NCBI RefSeq assembly: GCF_026342015.1
Contig: NZ_JAPENL010000001.1
Location: forward strand, 1,550,001-1,614,000
Reading direction: 5' to 3'
Length of the DNA: 64,000 nucleotides
Origin: Micromonospora lupini
Lineage (GTDB): Bacteria; Actinomycetota; Actinomycetes; Mycobacteriales; Micromonosporaceae
A program made the position numbers and the translations under genes. The notes under the pieces are model-generated. The model worked only from the letters and a program-made list of their open reading frames with translations, did no database searches and was not told the origin of the DNA. This document shows positions 57,182 through 64,000 of this stretch, in pieces (position 1 is the stretch's first letter; every line of letters starts with the position of its first letter).

Positions 57182-58228
57182 ATGAGCACTGTCTCCGCTG
57201 GCACGCTCGTACGGTCGAGGCGACTCCGTGCGGTGCTGTCCATCCTCGCCACCGCCGTCGCGACGTGCGGCATCGTGGTCGTGGCCACCGCGACACCGTC
57301 GAGCGCCGCCACCTGCAACGGCTACGTCGGCCTCACCTTCGACGACGGTCCGACCGGCAGCACCAGCGCCCTGCTGAGCGTGCTGCGCGCCAACGGCGTA
57401 CGGGCCACGATGTTCAACATCGGGCAGAACGCGCAGAACAACAGGTCGGCGGCGCAGGCACAGGTGGCCGCCGGCATGTGGGTCGGCAACCACAGCTGGA
57501 GCCACGCCCACATGACGTCGATGAGTCAGTCGCAGATGCAGTCCGACCTGTCCCAGACGAGTTCGGCGATCCAGTCGGCGACCGGCAGCCGGCCGCAGCT
57601 GTTCCGGCCGCCGTACGGCGAAACGAACTCGACCCTCCAGTCGGTCGCCTCGTCGCTCGGGATGCGGCAGGTGATCTGGGATGTCGACTCGCAGGACTGG
57701 AACGGCGCGAGCGTCAGCCAGATCGTGTCGAACGCCAGCCGTCTCCAAGCCGGCCAGGTCATCCTCATGCACGACGGGATCCAGAACACCCGGGACGCCA
57801 TCGGCCAGATCGTGGCCAACCTGACCAGCCGCAACCTCTGCCCCGGCATGATCTCGCCGTCCACGGGTCGCGCGGTCGCACCCGATGGCGCGACCTCGCC
57901 ACCCACCGGCACGACTCCACCGCCCACCGGCACGACCCCGCCGCCGTCCGGCGGCAGCTGCACCGCGACGGCGACGACGACGAACGTCTGGGGTGACCGG
58001 TACAACACCTCGGTCACCGTCAGCGGCGCCAGCACCTGGGCCGTGGTCGTCGCCCTCACCGCCCCGCAGAAGGTCTCCACCATCTGGAACGGCAGCGCCA
58101 CCTGGGACAGCAGCGGCAACGTCATGACCGTACGTCCCAACGGCAGCGGCAACACGTTCGGCTTCACCACGATGTTCAACGGCAACAGCGGCGCTCGACC
58201 GCAGATCCGCTCCTGTACGGCCGGCTGA
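57182..58228 (+). CDS. Secreted polysaccharide deacetylase (CE4) with CBM2
   Basis: 348 residues from the ATG at 57182 with AAGGAG upstream. A signal peptide ends near SSAA. The NodB-type CE4 domain (about 45-225) has YVGLTFDDGP (Asp-Asp), NHSWSHAHM (metal His pair), RPPYGETN and WDVDSQDW, and ILMHDGIQ. It removes acetyl groups from xylan, chitin or peptidoglycan. A PPTGTTPPP linker leads to a CBM2-type cellulose/chitin-binding domain (about 255-348) with surface Trp residues. Its promoter is near-consensus. Confidence 0.93.
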   Translation: MSTVSAGTLVRSRRLRAVLSILATAVATCGIVVVATATPSSAATCNGYVGLTFDDGPTGSTSALLSVLRANGVRATMFNIGQNAQNNRSAAQAQVAAGMWVGNHSWSHAHMTSMSQSQMQSDLSQTSSAIQSATGSRPQLFRPPYGETNSTLQSVASSLGMRQVIWDVDSQDWNGASVSQIVSNASRLQAGQVILMHDGIQNTRDAIGQIVANLTSRNLCPGMISPSTGRAVAPDGATSPPTGTTPPPTGTTPPPSGGSCTATATTTNVWGDRYNTSVTVSGASTWAVVVALTAPQKVSTIWNGSATWDSSGNVMTVRPNGSGNTFGFTTMFNGNSGARPQIRSCTAG

Positions 58229-58238
58229 CACCGCGACC

Positions 58239-58274
58239 GTCCTGCGTGGCGTCGGCCCGGGCGCCACGCAGGAC
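58239..58274 (+). terminator. Terminator of the CE4 deacetylase gene
   Basis: A perfect 13-bp inverted repeat (58239-58251 and 58262-58274; loop 10 nt), 10 bp beyond the stop codon. Confidence 0.8.
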
Positions 58275-58752
58275 CGGAGCCGGTGTCCGACGACCTCCGA
58301 CGGGGCGGACGGACCGGCACGGGAAGCCGGCAACCGCCTGCGCCGGCGGGCCGGGCGCACTCGTCGCCGCACGACGTGCACGGTCAGGTCGGCGACCATC
58401 TCCTCACCGAGGCAGGCGTCGGCGCACGCGATGCGAGCGGGGCGTCGGCCAGGGCGACTGCCGCGTACGCCGCGAACGTCTCCAGGATCACCACCGTGCG
58501 ATGCCGGCCGATCACCGCGATCACTCGACCGGGTTTCCGGACAACAAGGCTCATCTACAACGTCGTCCAGTACGAGCAGAGCATTCCACCCGCGACCTGC
58601 TGAGCGACGGCCCCGGGCCACGCGTCCGCGGGACCCGGGGCCGAGGTGGCGCGGCGACGGTCGTGGCCCCTCACGGCGTCGGCCGACCGAGCGCGCGGTG
58701 CGACACCACCTTTTGCCCGGCGTGAAAAAAGATCAGCTCCTTGTGAAGAAAG
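58275..58752. other. Intergenic region without a supported gene
   Basis: About 480 bp. Short frames lack ribosome sites. The last ~60 bp are A-rich (GTGAAAAAAGATCAG) and probably hold the leader of the CopC-type gene. Confidence 0.5.
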
Positions 58753-58768
58753 CCTCACCCCGGTGAGG
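58753..58768 (+). promoter_or_regulatory. Hairpin that overlaps the CopC-gene ribosome site
   Basis: CCTCACC-CC-GGTGAGG is a perfect 7-bp inverted repeat ending nine bases before the ATG at 58777. GGTGAGG is also the best Shine-Dalgarno match, so folding would hide it. Confidence 0.45.
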
Positions 58769-58776
58769 ATATTCAG

Positions 58777-60897
58777 ATGCGTCGTCTCCCTCAGAGCGTC
58801 GGCCGGCCGGTTGCGGGCCTGCTCGCGCTCGTCCTCGCCACGGCGGTCACCCTCCTCGCGTCCGCTCAGCCCGCCGCAGCTCACGGGACGCTCGCGATGT
58901 CCACTCCCGAGAGCGGCGCCACGGTGCGCGAGCCGCTGACGTCGGTGGCGCTGTACTTCACGGAGAAGGTCGGCGCCAACGCCTACTTCACGATCACCGC
59001 GCCGAACGGCGTCCGCGTCGACAACGGCTGGGCGTACGGGGAGCCGAAGGCGCTGACCAAGCCGGTGCGGGAGTACTTCCTGGTCGACGGCCAGTTCCAG
59101 CCACGCGAGTACGCGACTGGGTTTCCGGCGGTGGTGTCGGTCGCGCACCTGCCGGCGGCCGGCCAGTACTCGGTGAGCTACCTGTCGTTGGCCTCCGACG
59201 GTGACGCGGTGCGCGGCACGATGACGTTCCGCTACACCGGCCGTGCGACCACGGCGCCGCAGGGTTGGCAACCGCCGACCCAGCAGCCCGACCCCGCGCT
59301 TATCGCCGCCATCGACAGGCACGCGTCCTCGGGGCAGGAGCCGGTGGCCTCGGCGGCGCCCGCGGGATCACCAGCCACACCGCAGGCGGCCCCCGCCGCG
59401 CCCTCGGATGAGGGAAGCGGCCCGGGCGCGCTTGTCTGGATCGGCGGGGCGGTCGCGGTTCTGGCGGCGGTGGCGGGATTCGTCGTCTGGCGTCGTCGCA
59501 CGTCCCCCGCCAGTGGACCGCCCGGTCGGGCCCGCGCGTCGAAGGCTCCGGCCGGCCGGGGTGGTCGCGTCGCTTCCTCGGCACGCAAGCCCGTCGCGGG
59601 CAGGAGCACGGCGACCACCGGCAAGAGCACGGCGACCACCGGCAAGAGCACGGCGACCACCGGCAAGAGCACGGCGACCACCGGCAAGAGCACGGCGACC
59701 ACCGGCAGGAGCACGGCGACCACCGGCGGCAGTCGCGCGGCCACCGGTTCCGGCGGCCGGCAGCGAGGCGCCGCCGTGCCGGCGGCACGTGGGAGCGGCG
59801 CGCTCGCCGCCGCCCGGAGTTCCGTCGCGGTCGAGGCCGCGCCACGGCCGGCGCCGTCCGCGCAGGCCCTGGCCACACCTGAGGACGCGTCGCCCGCCGA
59901 GCGGTCGGAGCCCGAGACGCAGGACACCACTGCGGTACGCGGGTCACGGCTGACCAACACCCATCTGGCGCTGCTCGTCGGCGGGCTGGTGATGGCCCTG
60001 CTGGCCGGCTTCGGGCTCGCCCGCATCGGCGCCGGTGGCGCGTCGCCGGCCGGTGACGCTCGCCGGCCCGCGGCCCCCGCCGGGGTGCCGGCCGGCTCCG
60101 GGGAAGCCCTGTCGGCCGGGAACGGGCACGACCACGCGCCCGGGACCGGCCCGCACTCGCATCCGGGAGACGTCAGCGCGGGTGAGACGCTGGCGACCGG
60201 GACGACGGTGAGCGCGGGCGGCTACACGTTGCAGCCCCTGGAGCGGACCCAACCGCCAGGTGTACGCGCGGACTACCGGTTCCGGATCGTCGGGACCGAC
60301 CGGCAGCCGGCGACGCGGTTCGCCGTCGTGCACGAGAAGCCGCTGCACCTGATCGTGGTGGGGCGCGACCTGGGCGGCTACCAGCACCTGCACCCGACGA
60401 TGGCGCCCGACGGCACCTGGAGCGTCCCGCTGACCCTGGCCCGGCCTGGCGGCTACCGCGTCTTCGCCGACTTCTCCGTCGCCGCCCCGGACGGTCGACA
60501 GGTGCCCCTCGTGTTGGGCGTCGACCACCACGTGCCGGGCGCGTACGCCCCGGCCGCGTTGCCACCGGCTCAGGCGCAGGCGACGGCCGGGCCGTTCACG
60601 GTGTCGATGACCGGGACGCCCACGGCCGGGGTGACGGCACCGGTGCGGTTCCAGCTCACGCGCACCGACGCCGCCGGGCCGGCCCAGCCGCAGCGGTACC
60701 TGGGCGCGTACGGGCACCTGGTCGTCGTTCGCGAGGGTGACCTCGGGTACGTGCACGTCCACCCGGAGCAGGATCTCGTCGACGGCGCTGTCGCGTTCTG
60801 GCTGACCGTCCCCAGCTCCGGCCGGTACCGGGCCTTCTTCGACTTCCAGGTCGACGGGAAGGTCCACACCGCCGAGTACACGATCAACCTGCCCTGA
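58777..60897 (+). CDS. CopC-domain membrane protein with His-rich metal-binding C-terminal region
   Basis: 706 residues. A signal peptide ends in AQPAAAHG, which leaves the mature N-terminal His typical of CopC. The CopC domain (about 36-150) binds copper in the family. A Pro/Ala region and a transmembrane helix (about 223-245; LVWIGGAVAVLAAVAGFVVW) follow, then a basic stretch with six 7-residue repeats (STATTGK/R), and a second helix (about 395-418; LALLVGGLVMALLAGFGLARIG). After GHDHAPGTGPHSHPGD comes an extracytoplasmic domain with YQHLHP and YVHVHPE, likely copper ligands. It probably handles or imports copper. The ArsR gene downstream may regulate it. Confidence 0.8.
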   Translation: MRRLPQSVGRPVAGLLALVLATAVTLLASAQPAAAHGTLAMSTPESGATVREPLTSVALYFTEKVGANAYFTITAPNGVRVDNGWAYGEPKALTKPVREYFLVDGQFQPREYATGFPAVVSVAHLPAAGQYSVSYLSLASDGDAVRGTMTFRYTGRATTAPQGWQPPTQQPDPALIAAIDRHASSGQEPVASAAPAGSPATPQAAPAAPSDEGSGPGALVWIGGAVAVLAAVAGFVVWRRRTSPASGPPGRARASKAPAGRGGRVASSARKPVAGRSTATTGKSTATTGKSTATTGKSTATTGKSTATTGRSTATTGGSRAATGSGGRQRGAAVPAARGSGALAAARSSVAVEAAPRPAPSAQALATPEDASPAERSEPETQDTTAVRGSRLTNTHLALLVGGLVMALLAGFGLARIGAGGASPAGDARRPAAPAGVPAGSGEALSAGNGHDHAPGTGPHSHPGDVSAGETLATGTTVSAGGYTLQPLERTQPPGVRADYRFRIVGTDRQPATRFAVVHEKPLHLIVVGRDLGGYQHLHPTMAPDGTWSVPLTLARPGGYRVFADFSVAAPDGRQVPLVLGVDHHVPGAYAPAALPPAQAQATAGPFTVSMTGTPTAGVTAPVRFQLTRTDAAGPAQPQRYLGAYGHLVVVREGDLGYVHVHPEQDLVDGAVAFWLTVPSSGRYRAFFDFQVDGKVHTAEYTINLP
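59602..59727 (+). repeat. Six 21-bp in-frame tandem repeats inside the CopC-type gene
   Basis: Units start at 59602, 59623, 59644, 59665, 59686 and 59707, each ARG-AGCACGGCGACCACCGGC, encoding (R/K)STATTG. The four middle units are identical (AAG first codon) and the outer two begin AGG. Near-identity suggests recent slippage expansion. Confidence 0.9.
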
Positions 60898-61026
60898 GAC
60901 AGCTCTCCCCCGGGAACGATTTCGCCGGCACGGAAGCCGCCCCGAGCCGCTGGTGTTGCGGACAGCACATCATCGGCTCGGGGATTTGTCCGGTTCCGCT
61001 GCTCAATTCCCCAGGTAGGTGGAACG

Positions 61027-61398
61027 ATGGCTGTCGTGGGAACTGCCGAGACTGCCATGCCTGCCATCTCACCGCTCGCCGGTGAGCCGATCAAACGCGC
61101 GGATGCCGAGCGGCTCGCGGGGGTGCTGAAGGCGTTCGCCGATCCGGCCCGACTGCGCCTGCTCAGCCTGATCCAGGCCGCCCCGGAGGGCGAGGCCTCG
61201 GTCACCGACCTCACCGCGCCGCTCAACCTCTCTCAGCCGACCGTGAGTCATCACCTGCGGATCCTCACCGAGGCCGGTCTGATCGAGCGCGAGAAGCGCG
61301 GTGTCTGGGCGTATTACCGCATCGTGCCGTCGGCGATCGCGGCGATCGCCGACCTGCTGACGCCGCCCCGCAAACGGCCGACGAAGAAGACCCGCTGA
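61027..61398 (+). CDS. ArsR/SmtB-family regulator
   Basis: 123 residues from the ATG at 61027. The winged helix is typical: AERLAGVLKAFADPARLRLLSLI, LNLSQPTVSHHLRILTEAGLIEREKRGVWAYYRI. The usual metal-binding ELCVC motif of the recognition region is absent and the protein has no Cys, so sensing, if of metal, would use His/Asp/Glu sites, or the effector is not a metal. It follows the CopC-type gene by 129 bp on the same strand. Confidence 0.88.
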   Translation: MAVVGTAETAMPAISPLAGEPIKRADAERLAGVLKAFADPARLRLLSLIQAAPEGEASVTDLTAPLNLSQPTVSHHLRILTEAGLIEREKRGVWAYYRIVPSAIAAIADLLTPPRKRPTKKTR

Positions 61399-61432
61399 GC
61401 GACAGTCGCACCGGCTCCGGTGGCGGTCGTCG

Positions 61433-62251
61433 TCACCGGACCCGGGCGACGGCGGCGTTGAACGACACGTCCTGCACCGACGGACGCGGCTGCGGCGCGT
61501 CGTCGGCGTGCCACCGCGCCACGGACACGATGCCGGGCTCGACGAGCTCCAACCCGTCGAGGAGCGCCGTGAACTGCTCGGTGCTCCGGGCCCGGAAACG
61601 GCCGTCGCGGTTGTTGGCTTCGAGCTGGGCGGTGACAACGGGCGGCAGGTATTCCCAGGTCACGTGCGAGGCGACCACGTAGCTGCCGGACGGCAGCGCC
61701 GCGATGAGCCGATCGAGGATGCCCTTGGGGTCCTCGTCGTCGCGGATGAAGTGCAGGATGGCCACCAGCATCAGCGCGACGGGCTGGGTCAGGTCCAGTG
61801 TCGTACGCAGATCCGGGTGGGCGAGGATCGAGTCGGGTTCCCGCAGGTCGGCGTCGAGGTAGGCCGTCCGCCCCTGGGGGGTGCTGGACAGCAGCGCGCG
61901 GGCGTGGGCCAGGACGATCGGGTCGTTGTCGACGTAGACCACCCGTGCCGACGGGTCGATGGCCTGGGCGACCTCGTGGGTGTTGTCGGCGGTCGGGATG
62001 CCGGTCCCGATGTCCAGGAACTGCCGGACGCCACGCTGCGCCAGGAAGCGCACCGCGCGTTGCAGGAACATCCGGTTCTCCACGGCGGAGAGCCGGATGG
62101 TGGGCATCGCGGCAGCGAGCGCGTCGCCGGACTCCCGGTCGGCGGCGAAGTTGTCCTTGCCACCCAACAGGTAGTTGTACCTGCGGGCCGGGTGCGCGAC
62201 GGAGGTGTCGATCCGCTCGGCCGCCGAAAGGTCTGCACCGTGTGACGTCAT
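61433..62251 (-). CDS. SAM-dependent methyltransferase (PF04672-type)
   Basis: 272 residues from the ATG at 62251. The start VAHPARRYNYLLGGKDNFAADR is the hallmark of the actinobacterial S-adenosyl methyltransferase family PF04672. SAM-binding motif QFLDIGTGIPT, VVYVDNDPIVLAHA and AILHFIRDDEDP follow. Members are numerous in actinomycetes and of unknown substrate. It is convergent to the ArsR gene. Confidence 0.88.
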   Translation of the reverse strand: MTSHGADLSAAERIDTSVAHPARRYNYLLGGKDNFAADRESGDALAAAMPTIRLSAVENRMFLQRAVRFLAQRGVRQFLDIGTGIPTADNTHEVAQAIDPSARVVYVDNDPIVLAHARALLSSTPQGRTAYLDADLREPDSILAHPDLRTTLDLTQPVALMLVAILHFIRDDEDPKGILDRLIAALPSGSYVVASHVTWEYLPPVVTAQLEANNRDGRFRARSTEQFTALLDGLELVEPGIVSVARWHADDAPQPRPSVQDVSFNAAVARVR

Positions 62252-62327
62252 CCGGCCTCCCCAGCGCTGCGCGTTCTCCACAAGGTACACACCTCGCCGC
62301 CGGTGGGCAGACCCCGCCGGCCACCGT

Positions 62328-63341
62328 TCAGGTCGCGCAGCTCTCGACCGCCGCCGACCCGCCGCCCCGGTCCGGAGCCGGTTCCGCATCGCGTACCCCG
62401 GCCAGGAGGTCGGCGGTGGTGTGCGCCTGGATGCCGGGCTGCGTGCCGTCGGCGAACCGCGCGACGACCGACCGGACGTGGCGCGCGGCAGGTTCGGCGA
62501 GGCCGTCGTAGACGGCCTCGAACAGGTCCCGCGCCGGTTGTCGGAGCCAGCCGGCCGGCAGCAGGTCGAGCGGCAACCGGGGATCGAGGGTGGGGAACCG
62601 TCGGAAGGTGTCCATCACCTCGGTACGCGCCCGCACCGCCGCCGTGCCGTCGACGCCCCCGGATCGCAGCCTCGGCACCAGGGGCGTCCACAGTCGCAGG
62701 AACTCCTCGTAGTGCCTACCGATCGCCTCGACGTCCCAGGCGTCGATGGGAGCGCGCTGGCCGATCACGTCGAGCGCGGCCTGTGGCCCGCGAAACACCG
62801 TGACGGCGCCGAGGGTGAACCGGGCGAGCTGCGCCCTGCCCAGCGCGCTCAGTTCGTACGGCGAGATCCACAGCCCGTCGTACAACGGCGCGTACCCGAG
62901 CCAGCGGAGTTGGCCACGCAGGGCCCGCCGCTGGGTGCTGCGATCCTGCGGCAGCGAGAAGGCGACGATCGTCCAGCATCCGTCCCACGCGGCGACCTCG
63001 GTGGTGGCGGCCAGGATCCAACTGCCTCCGCTGGACAGGTTCGCGGCGGCGGCGCGGCTGATCCGGTAGGAGCTGCGCCGCCCCTCCCGGCTGCCCTCCA
63101 GCACGCCGCGACGGGCCAGGCGGCTGATCGCGGCACGCGCGCCGGCCGTGCTCACCCCGGACTCGGCGAGCAGCGCGACGAGGGCGGCGGACGGGATCCA
63201 CGCGCGGTGCCGCAGGGTGTAGTCGGCCAGCAGGGTCACCGCGAGATCCTGCGGCGAGCTGCCTGCCTGCCGTCGGGGCAGCCGCGGCGCGTCGTCCCCG
63301 TCGTCGGGATAGATCTCCTCGATGGTGAAGGGGCTTGCCAC
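62328..63341 (-). CDS. PaaX-family transcriptional regulator
   Basis: 337 residues. The N-terminal winged helix (LLADYTLRHRAWIPSAALVALLAESGVSTAGARAAISRLARRGVLE) is followed by the PaaX C-terminal domain (WDGCWTIVAFSLPQDRSTQRRALRGQLRWLGYAPLYDGLWISP). PaaX of E. coli represses phenylacetate catabolism with phenylacetyl-CoA as effector; here no such genes are near, so the ligand is unknown. Divergent from a secreted esterase gene. Confidence 0.85.
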   Translation of the reverse strand: MASPFTIEEIYPDDGDDAPRLPRRQAGSSPQDLAVTLLADYTLRHRAWIPSAALVALLAESGVSTAGARAAISRLARRGVLEGSREGRRSSYRISRAAAANLSSGGSWILAATTEVAAWDGCWTIVAFSLPQDRSTQRRALRGQLRWLGYAPLYDGLWISPYELSALGRAQLARFTLGAVTVFRGPQAALDVIGQRAPIDAWDVEAIGRHYEEFLRLWTPLVPRLRSGGVDGTAAVRARTEVMDTFRRFPTLDPRLPLDLLPAGWLRQPARDLFEAVYDGLAEPAARHVRSVVARFADGTQPGIQAHTTADLLAGVRDAEPAPDRGGGSAAVESCAT

Positions 63342-63619
63342 GGGCGCTCCCGGCTCGGCTCAGGGACGGTCCACCGACTGTAGACGGCCTGCCTGGCCGC
63401 CGGGCCCGTCGCGGTGGGCACCACCGAGCCAGGAATTGAGGTACGTCGATTGACACTTGGGCGACCGCGAGGAACACTATCTGCTACGCGACGCCGTACG
63501 AGCCGGGCAAGGGCGAGCACACGTAGTGGGCGAGGCGCGATCACCACGGGAGTCGGGCGTACCCGTGACCGCCGCGCGACCACACGCAACCCGCACAGGT
63601 GATCGAAGGAGTCGTCCCC

Positions 63620-64000
63620 GTGAAGATCCGAAGGAAACTGCTGCTCGGCCTGGTCACGTCGCTGGCGGCGGCCGCCCTGGTGGCACCCACGCTCCAGCCC
63701 GCGTACGCCGCGTCGCTCACCGAGGTGACAGCCTTCGGCGACAACCCGGGCCGGATGCGCATGCACGTCTACGTGCCCGACACCCGCCCGACCAGGCCCG
63801 CGGTCGTGGTGGCCATGCACGGCTGTGGAGGGTCGGGCCCCGGCTTCTACTCCGGCAGCGAGTTCGCCGCCCAGGCCGACAGGTACGGATTCATCGTCAT
63901 CTACCCGAGCGCGACCCAGCAGGCCGGATTCGGCAACTGCTTCGACACCTGGTCGGATGCCGCCAAGCGCCGTGGTGGCGGCAGCGACCCGGTGTCGATC
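63620..64000 (+). CDS. Secreted PHB-depolymerase/CE1-type esterase, 3' truncated by window
   Basis: Begins at the GTG at 63620 with GAAGGAG upstream; 127 residues are visible. A Sec signal peptide (RKLLLGLVTSLAAAALVAPTLQPAYAAS) precedes the start of an alpha/beta hydrolase of the PHB depolymerase / acetylxylan-feruloyl esterase type: MHVYVPDTRPTRPAVVVAMHGCGGSG (oxyanion-hole HGCGG) and YPSATQQAGFGNCFDTW. The catalytic Ser lies beyond the window. It likely acts on plant cell wall esters or polyesters outside the cell. Confidence 0.85.
   Translation, partial: MKIRRKLLLGLVTSLAAAALVAPTLQPAYAASLTEVTAFGDNPGRMRMHVYVPDTRPTRPAVVVAMHGCGGSGPGFYSGSEFAAQADRYGFIVIYPSATQQAGFGNCFDTWSDAAKRRGGGSDPVSI

Noticed and set aside
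58283..58603. Possible 106-codon rightward gene
   Set aside because: There is no ribosome site or recognisable motif, and it lies just after a strong terminator.
1..64000. CRISPR array, transposase or integrase genes
   Set aside because: The tandem arrays at 39097 and 59602 have no spacers. No transposase or integrase motif was seen on either strand.

Overview
The window looks like chromosomal DNA of a high-GC actinomycete, most likely a Micromonosporaceae member such as Micromonospora. This is inferred from the GC-rich codon use, the many GTG starts, four-base ATGA/GTGA gene overlaps, secreted carbohydrate-active proteins with CBM2, ricin, PKD and discoidin modules, and a SARP-type regulator beside a biosynthetic cluster. 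No database search was possible.

Layout. 0-7.6 kb holds housekeeping and regulatory genes: a partial LysR regulator, a DUF5872 protein, a two-component system, an SDR/XRE divergent pair, small secreted proteins with a truncated tandem duplicate, a LysE-type exporter, and small excisionase-like and Cys-rich genes. 7.8-12.5 kb holds a giant secreted ThuA/sugar-dehydrogenase protein and a membrane protein. 12.8-15.5 kb is a small conflict island: a nucleotidyltransferase toxin-antitoxin-like pair, then a caspase-fold peptidase coupled to an EACC1-like membrane component, flanked by a decayed fragment of the nucleotidyltransferase gene. 15.5-19.0 kb holds LtrA, a methyltransferase, and a TetR/NmrA divergent pair.

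19.3-51 kb is a split NRPS/PKS gene cluster. The rightward operon (19298-36316) encodes a type II thioesterase, an adenylation-free megasynthase (C, FkbH-N-like, PCP, C, FkbH-N-like, PCP, E), an MFS exporter, two carrier proteins, a degenerate and an intact FkbH protein, a KAS III-like ketosynthase, and E1alpha, E1beta and E2 components of a 2-oxoacid dehydrogenase-like complex. The leftward operon (48365-39283) encodes an A-PCP starter, a C-A-PCP module, a KS-AT-ACP module and MbtH. A SARP regulator (48666) lies next to it. Both operon promoters share one 11-bp-spaced CTCAG-type direct repeat followed by ACCGC, so one regulator probably drives both. The inferred logic is that the leftward line makes a malonate-extended dipeptide, while the rightward genes make small oxygenated acyl units (glyceryl from FkbH, and acetyl or glycolyl from E1/E2) that enter an assembly line with no amino-acid activation. 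Product and release step are unknown. Between the two operons (36.3-39.3 kb) lie apparently unrelated genes, an HD-domain gene cut off at a 21-bp inverted repeat, and six 25-bp tandem repeats.

51-64 kb holds an unrecognised 469-residue protein, two atypical tRNA genes, a secreted glycerophosphodiesterase, a ricin/FnIII/sugar-dehydrogenase protein, a CE4 deacetylase with CBM2, a CopC-type membrane protein with an ArsR regulator, a PF04672-type methyltransferase, a PaaX-type regulator and the start of a secreted CE1-type esterase.
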